The notes beneath the pieces were generated by a model. That model worked only from the letters and a program-made list of their open reading frames with translations, had not been told where the DNA came from and did not search any database. This document shows positions 22,761 to 34,281 of a stretch of DNA of 64,000 bases, in pieces. The stretch is from Dipteris shenzhenensis. Taxonomy: Eukaryota > Polypodiophyta > Polypodiopsida > Gleicheniales. Position numbers and translations under genes: made by a program. The stretch is from the NCBI GenBank assembly GCA_047967505.1, contig CM106539.1, one strand, 5' to 3'. Numbering within the stretch: position 1 is the stretch's first letter; each line of letters opens with the position of its first letter.

Positions 22761-23119
22761 ACCAGCTCCACATATGCTTCATATCTCTCTTTTATGTTGA
22801 GTCAAGGTACTCTGCCTGGATAGTCCTCCAAAATGAATGGAATAAACTATTGTGTTCTTTGTAAACACCTCTGGTCACCACTTGATGTAGGCCATGTGTA
22901 TGTGTTTACCCTCATGGTACCTCCTGTAGGAGTTTTGTGCATGTACATGTAGGGGAGATAACCATTGGGGGGATCTTATGTATCCCTTTGTTTGACTTCA
23001 CACCCTTGGGAACCCTTGTTAGCATGAGATCCTAGCCATAGATTTATCCTTGACTACCATGAGATGGCTTGAGATACTATGTGACTAGATGTATCCTTGA
23101 CATAGCCTGAGGCATTCCC

Positions 23120-23132
23120 TTGAGGGGGGGTT
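23120..23132 (+). other. Polypurine tract
   Basis: The string ttgagggggggttt immediately precedes the 3' LTR start at 23,133, the expected place of the plus-strand primer. Confidence 0.7.
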
Positions 23133-23400
23133 TGTTGGGATATCTCAAGGTGTATGCCCCAGGCACACCTTGGGTTCTATGTGTGTGTGCTAGAGGCACA
23201 GTTAGGTGCCCATAAGCACTGTTAGGTGGTGGTAGATGCCACATAGGCTGATTGAGAGATTCTAGGAGCTGATTGAAGAGATGATTGTGGAGCTTGGTGG
23301 CTCATGTAGAGGTGCCTACATACGGACCTCACCCTTCTTCATTCGATAAGCATTCTCTTGTTTTGTGTTCAGCTCCATGCTTTCCTTTCACTTCTCCAAT
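23133..23400 (+). repeat. 3' LTR
   Basis: It matches the 5' LTR along its length (changes near 23,227 and 23,322) but its last bases are lost: it reads ctccaat and then runs into ctaagac instead of ending caaca. Confidence 0.93.
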
Positions 23401-23407
23401 CTAAGAC

Positions 23408-23540
23408 CTGATTGAAGAGATGATTGTGGAGCTTGGTGGCTCATGTAGAGGTGCCTACATATGGACCTCACCCTTCTTCATTCGATAAGCATTCTTTTGT
23501 TTTGTGTTCAGCTCCATGCTTTCCTTTCACTTCTCCAACA
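23408..23540 (+). repeat. Third, partial LTR copy (133 bp)
   Basis: It repeats the second half of the LTR from ctgattgaagagatgattg to the proper end ctccaaca. It shares catatgg with the 5' LTR where the 3' LTR has catacgg, and has one private change (attcttttg). Seven unrelated bases join it to the damaged 3' LTR. Confidence 0.9.
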
Positions 23541-23939
23541 AAAAAAACCCATAATCCATAATCATAACAAATCAACATTGGAGAGAACTGTCTGAGCTCA
23601 TGGATGGGGAATGGCGGCGTTGTGGTGATCATTTGGGGGATGGCGAAGATGTCAAGTCAAGTTGTGCAAGGCTACTGTGGTAGCATAAAACCTGTGATGG
23701 AGCGCTGATGGCTGTTGGCCTGTGAGGTCCGCTGCAGTCTCTTGGTGATGGCCCTGTGTGAAAGGCAAGTGCTACCGTCACTCCTGTCGACCGTGTCTCT
23801 GATCTAGTGAGCATGGAGCGAAGGTCTCCCAATATGATTTGTGCCTTGACCCGCTTGCGAGTTTGATGTTTCTTTCACTCGGGTCCTCGAAATGTTGTCT
23901 CCTGGACCCCTGCTGGCCGATGTTGTCTAAGTGGGAAAA

Positions 23940-26040
23940 GGCAGTGATCATGCTTTGAGTGGGGTATCGCGGTGCATCCTAATCTTGCCTATGTGTCTTG
24001 AGAAATTCCCTCTATTTCGAAAGACCTCGTGGATGAAAGCCGCCAAGCATCTCTGGTCTGGGTACGACAAGAGACTAGATAGGGATTTGCAACCATCCCT
24101 GAAGAGGAAATGGTAGTGAGCTCTGATCTCATACATAGGGCATTGGAAGGCAAAATGTTCCTCTAACTCGATCTCTGATGGTCACATAGGGTGTAGATGC
24201 GGCCCTCTCTAGGAATTCCCTATGCTTGTCCACTCTAAATGCGAGCCTGGTGGGAAGAGATGCGGAACTGTCCGATAGATATCCTTAGGGAGTGGGGGAG
24301 GTGGATCTGTGTGTATCTTGGTGGATCAATGAAGCCCTCTACTGAAATCTGTAGATAATGGTCTCTATAAAAATTGAGCTTCACAAGGAGCTCACAGGGT
24401 GCCGACCAGGTCCTGAAGGTATGTGACTGTTTGGGATCTCTTGCGGATGACTTAGTTCACCTCATGGTATGTAAGTGGGACGGAGGGGGCCTCAATGTTG
24501 TACTAGAAGGGGGATAATCTATCTATGTGGAGCCCTACCCTCCCACCTTAGCTGCCAATGCCATGGATGAGGATAGGGCCAACCACGGTAACCTGCGCAC
24601 CCTGTAGTGTAAGATTCATATTCCCTAATTGGTAGAGATACGTGATAACTTGGAATGTTGCATCAAGCTGTAGTGGAGATACTTCGAACTCAGCCATGAC
24701 TATCTAATGTGGGACCGAGGGCTTCCTGTGATCATCTGTGAAAGCACGAGAACCCGAAGCCTCTCAACTTGGGTCCAATTTGTCTCTGATACCCCCAACT
24801 AGGGTTGCCATACATACTTGGTGGGTTGACCAAAGACTCAAAGAGAAGATACTTGGTTCGGGGATCGTGGAAATGAGAGTGGAAGTACTACCACTCTAGT
24901 CTAGCAAGTGTGGCATATCCCTTGCTCCCTTGTAGTGCCGGTTGCACAGAGAAAAGAACCCACAAGTATGTGTAGGATGCAACCACCTCCATTGGTAACC
25001 CATCCAACTTGAAGTGCTCTCTATGCATGGCTGCTCGGGATGTATAGAAGATTGTGACTTTGGTTCTACAAGGTTGACCTTTAAGTTGTGTCTCGTAGAA
25101 AGTATGCAGTGCTTCCAAGTGTCGTTGGAGCCCCTCTGTTGAAGAAGATACTAAAACCACGTCATCTGCATATAGGAGAATCTTTAGCAAGGATCCCGCT
25201 AAAGAGCAGCCAGCCCCTCTTAGGGTCCCAATAAAGGACTTGAGCTCATCTATGTAGAGGCCAAACAAATTTGGTGATAATGGATAACCTTGTTTGATCC
25301 CAATAGTGCTCATAACCTCCTTGGTCCACACTGCACCTGTCCAAACCTACCTGAGACTCTCATAAAGTGCCATGACTACCCAAGTGATCTCCTGGTCATA
25401 CCCCAACTCCTGCATATGTTTGATGAGTCGGGTTGTCTGTATTGTGTCAAAAGGCTTGCGAAAATCCACAAAGAAGCAATAAACCCTCTGTCTCCGTGCC
25501 CGAGCCTCCTCGATGACCCCTCTGAGTGTGAGCATGTGATCCATGGTCCCATGATCTCTCCGGAAGCTCACCTGTCCTACAGCTCTGTGTAACTGACGCT
25601 TTGCGAACCACCTAACCTCTATGTCGAGCACTGATGCATAGATTGGACATGACATATCCGATCATGATGGTCCTATAGGTTTCCAGGCTCATGGGATATC
25701 TTGCCTTGTGAATGGGGTGATGGTGTTAAGGGTCATGGTGTGCAGGAAACCAGTGCAAACCGCTTTGTTCAAAAGCTTTGCTAAGATTGGGGCCAGGATA
25801 TTGATTCCATATGCAATGAACTCAGTATGTAGGCCCTTGTGATCTCAGCCGTTGTGAAGCTTTAGAGCTACGTGTTTGACATCACCTAGTTGTGAAGAGT
25901 GGGCATTATGCGGGGCGTGGTGTATGTGAGAGGTTGGAACTTGGGTGCATGTGAACCCGCTTGAGGAGGGCCAGCGATCCATGATGAAGGTAGTCCTTCT
26001 CAAGGTCCTTGCCTTCAAGATCCACCACTCATGAACTTCT
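23940..26040 (-). pseudogene. LINE (non-LTR) reverse transcriptase relic
   Basis: On the minus strand, reading from high to low coordinates: about 25,860-25,750 gives KLHNG, HTEFIAYGINILAPILAKL and CTGFLHTMTLNTITP; 25,655-25,347 gives YASVLDIEVRWF, VGQVSFRRDHGTMDHMLTLR and YCFFVDFRKPFDTI (RT motif A); 25,331-24,888 gives IGIKQGYPLSPNLFGLYIDE (motif B) and ILLYADDVVLVSSS (motif C with the catalytic YADD). About 24,190-23,948 gives EEHFAFQCPMYEIRAHYHFL, the Cys/His tail typical of LINE ORF2. Frameshifts separate these parts and no endonuclease domain is visible, so the copy is dead and 5'-truncated. The 3' end could not be located; no poly-A was seen. Confidence 0.88.
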
Positions 26041-26046
26041 GTTAGA

Positions 26047-26058
26047 GCTCTGATACCA
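26047..26058 (-). other. Copia primer-binding site on the minus strand, beside an LTR
   Basis: GCTCTGATACCA is the reverse complement of the tRNA-Met(i) primer site. It is followed on the plus strand by TGTTAGAAATGATAGGG, which would be the end of a 5' LTR read on the minus strand (...TTCTAACA). The other LTR end, somewhere before about 26,712, could not be fixed, and no internal copia coding lies next to it, only the LINE relic. No gene is seen from 26,060 to 26,732. Confidence 0.65.
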
Positions 26059-27642
26059 TGTTAGAAATGATAGGGCAGTGGAAGAATTAATCCCAGATAG
26101 AGTTGTAGAGCCTAGGAACTCACATAGTGGTGCTATATGGGATCCGAAACTTCTTTCCCTATGTGTACTTCACATATGAATGCAGCAAGTAAATGGACAA
26201 TGCACAGGAGAGATGCAGAACCAACAAAACCTATATTTCCATCCCATATGGACGCAAGTAATGTTCAGTGTGTCACCCTCTAGTAGTAGAGTGCTATCTA
26301 GATATGAACCCCTGTTACTAAACAACAGTTGTTCTCCTACCTCTGGGGCACTCCCAAAACACTTGGCCTGCGTGCTCTCTATGATCCAGCATATTTGTTG
26401 AAGGTGATCTAGGCACCTATACTAAGGTTAGAGACTAGTGACACTAAGGGTACATTTGCACCATTGGGAATGTGAAGAATTGTGGACCTTTGAGATTCCC
26501 AACTCTCAAAACTACCAGTTGGCCTTCCATCTTGTAATGCTCATATATCTCACGTATTTCTCACTATCTTGGGAGGAAGGAAGAAGGAGAAGCAGAAATA
26601 ACAGCATATATTGCTAGGATCTATCTCATGGCTTCATATTGTTGAATGAATATTTCTCTCTCTCTTCATCTTTTAGTTAATTTTGTATACCTAGACACTA
26701 GCTATCCTGCAGTATGTTTGAGAATTGAGCACTACGGAGTGAGGATGAGCCTGTTTTTGAGAGATAAAGCAATTCAATGAATGATGTATTGGACTGAGAA
26801 TACCAACCATGTTGAAGAGAGAGCAGCCCTTAAAAGTAAGGCCCGAGATCAAAGAGAAGTCTGAGTTGTCGGGATACGAGGGGATCCAAGAGCAGCATGA
26901 AGAATCAGTGTCAATCCTACAGTTGGTTTATGTCCTAATATTATCTTTGATTTTCAATGATGTTCATGGAGAAATATGAGGATCCTTCCTTGCTGTTGAG
27001 CCTGATGTGAAGGAAGAGCAAAGATATGAAGAACTTGCACAATCTTCGAAAAGACCAAGGCATCTTCATCCCAGTTCGTGATCAGAGGTAATATTAATGT
27101 GAGGAGATCCTAGTAACTCCTAACTGTAATTTAGATTCCAGATGTCTTCCCCTTCACTTGTAAGTTGCCTCAGCTTCTCATTGAATTTTGGGCATGGTTT
27201 GCCCTATTTTCAACTGTTAATGTCCAAATGGCATCCTTCTTTAAGACAAAGAGATGCAGTTTTCTAGTTTTCTAAAGATATAAGGAAGAGGAAATTCTGT
27301 TTTCTCCCATGCAAGGCTACCTCTTCCTTGGAGGAGGAACATCATGATCCTAGGATCTTGGGGGGATGGAGTTTGGAGTTGCAAGCAAACCACTTTGGCT
27401 AATGAGGTGCACCAAACCAACTGTGGAGGGATGGAAGTTGCATAAGAATTCCTCAAACAAATATGCTGCTGTGGACGTTGCAAAGATCATGATAAACTGG
27501 CTATGGGGGAGACAGCAAAATTGTTTGTGCACACATAGTTGCATATCGGTTTTGGCAGGGAGTTCCTTGTTACTTGTATAGAAGGAAGACGTGTATCCTT
27601 CCTCCATTTGTGAAGAGTCTGGGTCAAGCTTGATGAGATAAC

Positions 27643-28268
27643 AAAAAGGGATGTTTGCAGCGTCATATGAGATTAACAAGGATTGAAGTGATGACTTGAG
27701 AAAAAACAAGAAACATGATGTTAGAGAGGAGTGATTGCATACCTCATGCCTGCAAAGCATCAATTTCTTGGAAGAACATAGTATGAAGACCTGTGCATGA
27801 AGTTTTGGGGCTAAAATAGAGCTGTCCAAAGTCAGATGCATAGAAGACACAGCCTATCGCCACATGAAATGTGTCAAATAGCCTGGTGAAGCTTGTGGAG
27901 GAAGCTGAGCAGCACTTTGATAAATTCTGTCCTTTCAAAAAGCATATGAGGGGAACCCATCCAAAAGAAAAATTCAAAAGCAGCAACCAAGAAGAGCACA
28001 AGTGAAGTAAAAAGAGTTAGCAACAAGTAGGGAAAAAGATGGTAGCAGCAAGCACACAAGAAAGATTAGCAAACAAAGGCCAGTTAAAAGTCAGCAAAAA
28101 GCAGAAGCAAAAGCAAAAAAGGAAACTTATAAACCAAAATGCCAAAGGCAGTGCAGCAAAGAGAAACAAAGAAGTAGAAAATCCAAGACAGACAGCATGC
28201 AAAAGCCAGCAGAGACCTCTTCAATTGTACTAAAAAGGCTAGGCATTGAGACCAACGGTTATTTGCAC
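27643..28268. other. Left-arm-only 626 bp segment
   Basis: The right arm reads straight across (…caagcttgatgaatatttcaac in left-arm sense), whereas the left arm has this segment between cttgatga and tgaatatttc. The duplicated tga at its edges fits either a 3-bp target duplication of an insertion or a 3-bp microhomology deletion in the right arm. The segment is A-rich on the plus strand and holds no recognisable gene. Confidence 0.8.
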
Positions 28269-28404
28269 ACTGAATATTTCAACACAGCAATGGTTGATTC
28301 CAAAGGTCTAGTAAGACAAGCTATGAGCATCCCATGAGCGAAGAAGGCAGCCTATAAAAACCCTAGGATAATGGCGATGAGCCCATGAGCATCACATAGT
28401 CCAA

Positions 28405-29575
28405 AATGAATGGTTCTAGCCATAATAAATGAAACCCAAGGTTAAGGAGAACAACCTAGAGTAGCCAGCCCCAAAGGAGTAACCAACTGAAAAGAGAAGC
28501 CAGCAGTAACCAACTGAAAAGAAAGCAGCGGCCTACTTGAACAATGAAATGGGTTGACTATATATAGGAGAAGATATGATTCAAGGCAGAATCAGAAAGC
28601 AATTCCAATCTTTTTGGGGAGCAAAAAGAAACCTGTGCAAATAAAGACCTATGAAGATTTGTATGCAGCTGATGGAAGAAGGATAGACTTCTAGAGACTT
28701 ATGCTGCCATCAACGATATGTTTGATTGGAGAAACCAATCATTAGTTTGGTAAGGTTGGTAAGTTGGAGTAGCAAGAAGCAACCTACCATGGCTTTGTCA
28801 AGCACAGAAGTTGAATATCATGGAGCCGCCATTGCAGCATGTGAGGAGACATGGCTGAGATTATTGCTTAGTGATTTGGGAGTATACATTAACGGTTGTG
28901 TTGTGATGTTTTGAGACAATGTGAGTAGCATAATGCTAGCAAAGAACCCTGTCCACAATCCTTCACATTAATAAATGAATGGTACTAGCCATAATAAATG
29001 AAACCCAAGGTTAAGGAGAACAACCTAGAGTAGCCAGCCCCAAAGGAGTAACCAACTGAAAAGAGAAGCCGGCCCCAAAGGAGTAACAAACTGAAAAGAG
29101 AGCAGCGGCCTACTTGAACAACGAAATGGGTTGACTATAGATAGGAGAAGATATGATTCAAGGCAGAAACAGAAAGCAATTCCAATCTTTTTGGGGGGCA
29201 AAAAGAAACCAGTGCAAATAAAGACCTATGAAGATTTGTATGCAGCTGATGGAAGAAGGATAGACTTCTAGAGACTTAAGCTGCCATCAACAATATGTTT
29301 GATTGGAGAAACCAATTATTAGTTTGGTAAGGTTGGTAAGTTGGAGTAGTAAGAAGCAACGTACCATGGCTTTGTCAAGCATAGAAGTTGAATATCGTGG
29401 AGCCGCCATTGCAGCATGTGAGGAGACATGGCTGAGATTATTGCTTAGTGATTTGGGAGGATACATTAATGGTTGTGTTGTGATGTTTTTTGACAATGTG
29501 AGTAGCATAATGCTAGCAAAGAACCCGGTCCACAAGCCTTCACATTCCCAATGGTGTGATGCTCGCTTAGTGTGA
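28405..29575 (+). pseudogene. Duplicated copia RNase H fragments (two ~570 bp tandem units)
   Basis: Two head-to-tail units (about 28,405-28,974 and 28,975-29,545) each begin aatggt.ctagccataataaa and contain a frame starting MEKPIISLVRLVSWSSKKQ, then TMALSS-EVEY-GAAIAACEE and TWLRLLLSDLG. This is the RNase H end of copia Pol (WSSKKQ-T-ALSSTEAEY signature). The first unit stops after VVMF; the second reads through FFDNVSSIMLAKNPVHKPSH. Upstream of each fragment is a shared non-pol leader with a TATA-like element (gactatatataggag at about 28,557; altered to gactatagatagg in unit 2). The right arm has the same tandem pair inverted, so this duplication came first. Confidence 0.85.
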
Positions 29576-30399
29576 TTACTCTCTAATTTAGTACAGTTTT
29601 CTATTTTACCTTTAATTCCTAGCGCACACAGTGGGAAGATTTGAAATATATGGACCTAAAAGCTTCCATAATGCTAACCTTATTACAGTGCAAAAAAAAC
29701 TAACCTATAGTACATAATATGATAATGTGCTTAGGTACAATAAAAGTGCATATGTGAATCTAGTGCCACCATTTTATAGCAACATGCCAAGAATGGGAAT
29801 CCATAAAATATAATGAGATCCATGCATGATGGGAAATGAAAACATAGAACCATGAATTAATAAATATGTCCACATTCCAATGGCACGGAATGGACACTGC
29901 ATCATGATTGAATAGATTACATTAGGATTGAACCACTTATTGGTGAAGCTCTAGCATCTGCAAGAACATGTACCAAAAATGACACACCACTAAGAAAAAT
30001 TATATATGAAGCAGAAGTTATGACAACTATATTAAGAAAACAAGGATTATTGCAGTGTGATTTTTTGAAACCATCTTGCCTAAATGTTAATTTTTATGTG
30101 AGATTTGAAGTTTGTCCTTTTGAAGTCTTTCCAATACATTCTTTAGGATTTTTGTTTGTTATAGAATTTTGTTTGCTGTCTAACATTGCCTTGATTATTT
30201 ATTCTTGTATATTCTTATCTTAACGTCTTATCCAGTGTTGAAAAACATTCGGTATAAAGTAGGGGTTATATGAGAACTCTTTTGAGCTCTTTTGGCTCTC
30301 GCAATTCTTCCATATATCCTCATCTTTCATCGATTCCATCCCATTATTATGACAAACCTCAGCATTATCATTATTTGAAAAATTTTCATTAAATCTACA

Positions 30400-30790
30400 T
30401 CGGATTTTTCAAATGTGCTTTTGCACTTGAATCTTTACAAAAAATTAAAATTGCAGCACAACTTGAACCTGAATCAAAACCGACTCTATATCCCGATTCA
30501 TATGAGTATTTGCGTCAAATTGATCATCATCAAACTCAAAAAGGCATCAAAGAATACTTTTGATGTATCATCAACCAAATTTGAAAATCTTGTTTATGAA
30601 CCCATCCCAATCATTCATTCCTATAGAAACTCATTTGATCATAATGGTTGAGTTGAATTTAGTTTTACCTTTTGATTTGATTTTCGAATTTACGATATTA
30701 CTCCTTGTTGTACGTTTGTGCGTTTCTTTAGAGTCTTTCAAGAAAAATGAACCCTTTGAGCCTTTATCCATGTTTGGGGGTTGATCTTAT
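30400..30790 (+). other. Unrecognised conserved-frame stretch (paired in both arms)
   Basis: One frame reads FALESLQKIKIAAQLEPESK followed by PTLYPDSYEYLRQIDHHQTQ-like residues before a stop; other frames are also open here. The right-arm partner lies at 57,460-57,850. I recognise no family. It may be a retroelement fragment. Confidence 0.3.
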
Positions 30791-31222
30791 TCTCATGTAA
30801 ATACACATCATCTTGAAGAGAAAGAAGAAACTCCATGATCAAATTCTCATCACAGATAGACATACCATTTTAATTCATCAATTTGAGCATTAGCATCATA
30901 AACATTCTCATTTGAAACACTACTATGCTCTCGATCAACACTGTCAACTATACAATGCAATATACTCTGTTTTACTTCTAACTTTTGTAGTTGATCTGTA
31001 TATTTATCCAAATTAGTTTTCCAAATCAAGAAATATACTTCAATAGGAATTTGCTACAAACTCCTCAATATCTTCATCATCACACATGAAAGATGACATC
31101 CTCAAATAATCCACAAAACATGATGCATAAATATTAGGACAAACATTAGGCTCATTGCTTTGAATTGATTTCCAACTACTTGTTTGAGGCTGATTAGAAA
31201 TGGATCTCAAACCTTCCTTGTT

Positions 31223-31577
31223 TTAAGGGTGTCTAAATTCAAGCTCCTCAAAATTTGAGTCTAGATACTTATCTTCTTGGTTCCATATCACATCAATAGC
31301 AAAAGGAGGTGCAAATGCATAGCATGCATGAATAGAAAATGAATCTGAAAATTGATCTTCATTAGCAAAACAAACCTCTTTCAAATCTTCAGCCAATTTT
31401 TTGTAATTCATCTTCTTGTTTCTCAAGCTGTTTAAATAATGTAAGAGCTTATATGTTAGCTTCTTCATCTTCTTCATAGACTTTGCTTCACATATAGCAG
31501 GAAAAATATCATAAAACGTTGCATGTAAGAGCAATGAACAGTACTTCTTCTTGTGACCTTGTTGTAAGCAATTCCTG
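31223..31577 (-). pseudogene. LTR-retroelement gag fragment with CCHC knuckle
   Basis: On the minus strand the frame reads CRNCLQQGHKKKYC, a perfect C-x2-C-x4-H-x4-C zinc knuckle, then SLLLHATFYDIFP and a Lys-rich helix (EAKSMKKMKKLTYKLL), ending at 31,223. It lies in the left-arm-only segment. The copia RT relic at 31,870-32,460 is on the same strand but in the wrong order for one element (RT would precede gag), so they are probably separate insertions or rearranged. Confidence 0.5.
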
Positions 31578-31869
31578 CAAAATATAGAGAGATATTTACC
31601 ACCATGATCAACACACTACACAATGAGCATGATCATTTAGTGTTCTTTGACTTCCCCATAACAATCAGCTTGCATATATAAGTAAAAAATCTAGATACAA
31701 ATGTTGCCACTCCCAAGTAAAAAGGCATACTCACTAGTAAATCTCCTATCCATAATACTACCAACCCAACTTGCATCTGTTTAGCCATGCTATGTCTCCC
31801 CCTTTAGCATAGAACATCCCAAAATTGTGTGTTCTCACTGCATCTGGGTGGCTCTTGCAGGGCTTTTGC

Positions 31870-32460
31870 ATAAATTGACTCACTACTATTATGGCATAGT
31901 TCAAGTCTGGTCTTGTGATAGATATATCAAGCTCCCAACCATCTTCCGAAACATAATCACATCTTGCACATAGTTGCCATCATCCACAATTTTTAGATTT
32001 TGATACAAGGGGGTATCAATTGGTTTGCATGTTGTCATCCCATACTTCTCTAGCATGTCCAAGGCATATTGCCTTTGCACATCCATATACCATGAGGTGA
32101 ATCAATTACCTCAATCCCAATAAAATATCTTAGCTGTCCAAGATCCTTTAAGTCAAATTCACTTGACAATCTCTTCTGAGTTTTTGTAATTTCTACATCA
32201 TGACTCCGAGTGATGATCAAATCATTTACATATATAATCACAATCACATTTTGGGCATCCTCTTGCTTTACATAAGTGTGAGCTATCAGCTTTGGATTGT
32301 TTAAAGTGCATACTGAGCAAGGTTTTACTCATTCTTTCACACCAAGCTCTAGGAGCTTGCTTTAGGTCATACAAGGCTTCCTCAATTTGCACGCATGCAT
32401 TGGGTACTTGGGGTGTACATACCCCTTGGGCTGATGCATATAGACTTTGTCATAAGAAAT
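31870..32460 (-). pseudogene. Ty1/copia reverse transcriptase relic
   Basis: Minus-strand frames give VYMHQPKGYVHPKYPMHACK near 32,440, KQAPRAWCER-like residues near 32,350, then VIVIIYVNDLIITRSHDVEI, FDLKDLGQLRYFIGIEV and, after a frameshift, DMLEKYGMTTCKPIDTPLYQ. This is the second half of a copia RVT_2 domain. The catalytic box reads YVND where active copia RTs have YVDD, so a catalytic aspartate is lost. Stops also break the frame. It is present only in the left arm. Confidence 0.88.
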
Positions 32461-32855
32461 ACTTACAGTGATAAGTAATACTTGTTATCAATGGTTCTTT
32501 AGCTTAAGTAGCAATTAGTCACCTTTGTCATTTCACATACTACTATCATGAAACCATTTTCCGCATGATTATCTATATGAGTGGGCCAGTAGTTCTCACT
32601 GCTTGGTACTAGACTTTGATTTTGCAACTTTGTCTATGGTGATCAACAAAAAACACTTTTCATTTCACTCTAAGATGTACCAGCCATGATCAATAAATTT
32701 CTTGACCATGACAGTTTACGCCATTGCCATTTCCTACAAATCATAAGTTAAAATTAGCAAGAAAGATTTTGTTAACTAATATGTCATGTCTCTCACCTCC
32801 TCCCTCGAACCCTTCTCTCTCTCTTCCATATCTCTCTCTCCATAGGATTTTTTTT

Positions 32856-32871
32856 CACACACACACACACT

Positions 32872-32929
<58 letters not shown>
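32856..32929. repeat. (CA)n microsatellite
   Basis: A CA run interrupted once (tcata) and ending at atgaatac. It lies in the left-arm-only segment, after a CT-rich stretch. From 32,930 to 33,490 and 33,565 to 33,830 I see no gene. Confidence 0.95.
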
Positions 32930-32931
<2 letters not shown>

Positions 32932-33491
32932 AATACATCCCTAACTATGAATTATTGTTTTATGTACCCTCATGAAATCTTCCCTTTACACTTTCTTTTG
33001 ACCACCCCACATACCAAGCCCACTAATTGTCCCATACCTCCTATAATCCCTTCTTAACCCATGCACTCATTCACCCCTTACTCCACTTGTGACTTAAACT
33101 TCACTTGTGGGGCTAAATTGTTTTTTGAATTATCTAAGAATCCATATGGTTGTTTATATTCCTAGGTAAAGCGATAACAAGCCAGGGAAAACAGGCATTA
33201 CCTGTCTACCCAAACGTGACTATGATGTTCTAACACCTAGTTTATTTGAATGGTGAGAGGTAAGTAGACCTTGACCTCGGAGCCTGGACTACCTGACGGA
33301 TTCAATACTATTGTACTGATTCTTTGCTTATGTTTGCAAACTAAATATAACAAAAAATTCTAAATATTGTCAAAAGTTACTTCAATTTAGTTTTGTTAAA
33401 GAATTTAAATCCATTTCTCATATGCATCTTTTAATAATTATCCAAAGGATTGAATTAATTGTATGGTTCATTTATTGATAAGATTATTAAA

Positions 33492-33563
33492 TCTAAATAG
33501 ACACACTGATCCAACTAGTCGGGCTAATCTAAATAGACACACTGATCCAACTAGTCGGGCTAA
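33492..33563. repeat. Perfect 36 bp tandem duplication
   Basis: The unit tctaaatagacacactgatc followed by caactagtcgggctaa occurs twice without change. Confidence 0.95.
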
Positions 33564-33839
33564 TCATAGGATAATTTTAAGCATGGTCAAATGTTTTCCA
33601 TTTCAATTATTTTATGTCCGTTTCCTCTGTTTACTAATGATTACTTTTGCTGTGCAGAAACATTGGCTCTAGAAACTGGATTATGCATCTATTGATGGCA
33701 TTGTACTTTATATCACTTTTACACTTATCATAGAGATCCATCTTTTTTGGCATTTACTATTAGGTGGGGAGTAGTTCCACATGGTGGGCTTACTCCCCAC
33801 CATGTGGTCTTACCTCTAGATTGGGGGTGGGACACACAC

Positions 33840-34167
33840 TTGTTAAGTCAGTTGTTAAGTGTTTATTTTTATTATGACTCCGATAACAAGGGAGGGGTGT
33901 TTATGACACCTGTCTTCCCAACTAAGGTTTAACTGGTTCTCACCACGTTTTTCTTGTTGGATGGTGGTAGGTAGGCAGACTCCCCTCTTCAATAAAAATG
34001 ATGCTGCCAATGAAGCTCAACTGCTCACATTTCCTTTTTCTTATAGAAAATATTATTTACCCTCTAGTGATGTTACTTCACTTTTAGTGGATGTTTATTT
34101 TAAAGTTTGTCTGTAAAACATTTCTCAATCCTACTCTAAATTGTCTTCTCTTCACTATGGAAAGGGG
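33840..34167 (+). repeat. ~330 bp block upstream of the left Penelope-like copy (candidate pseudo-LTR)
   Basis: The block from aagtcagttgttaagtgt to cactatggaaagggg has its only other copy at 50,836-51,170, reverse-complemented. Relative to the Penelope-like coding strand, this copy is 5' of the element and the other is 3' of the right-arm copy. Known for Penelope-like elements: they often carry partial terminal repeats (pseudo-LTRs). The 3' position in this arm and the 5' position in the right arm are empty. Confidence 0.6.
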
Positions 34168-34281
34168 TGTTGTGAATGTCTTCTACACACACACGCTTTT
34201 CCCTGCAACTTTGGATGGTTGCACATAGGACCTTTAAGCCATCAAGTCCTTTCTTTTGGCTTTTTGACTCCCTGATCTAAC

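Larger units (their letters stand above)
21403..23540 (+). mobile_element. Short non-autonomous Ty1/copia element with near-identical LTRs
   Basis: A complete small LTR element: 5' LTR (21,403-21,671), primer-binding site, about 1.45 kb of internal DNA, a G-rich polypurine tract and a 3' LTR (23,133-23,400) followed by an extra partial LTR (23,408-23,540). The LTRs start TGTTGGGATATC; the first and the extra copy end TCTCCAACA. The two LTRs differ at only about three of 268 positions, which implies recent insertion. There is no protease, integrase or RT; only a short zinc-knuckle frame remains, so it must be mobilised in trans. Flanks are A-runs on both sides (acaaaaa and aaaaaacc), so a 5-bp duplication aaaaa is possible but ambiguous. 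Confidence 0.9.

Noticed and set aside
27350-27850. A 166-codon minus-strand frame as a possible gene
   Set aside because: The right-arm counterpart is broken by the 626 bp presence/absence segment and has shifted frames, so no protein constraint is supported.
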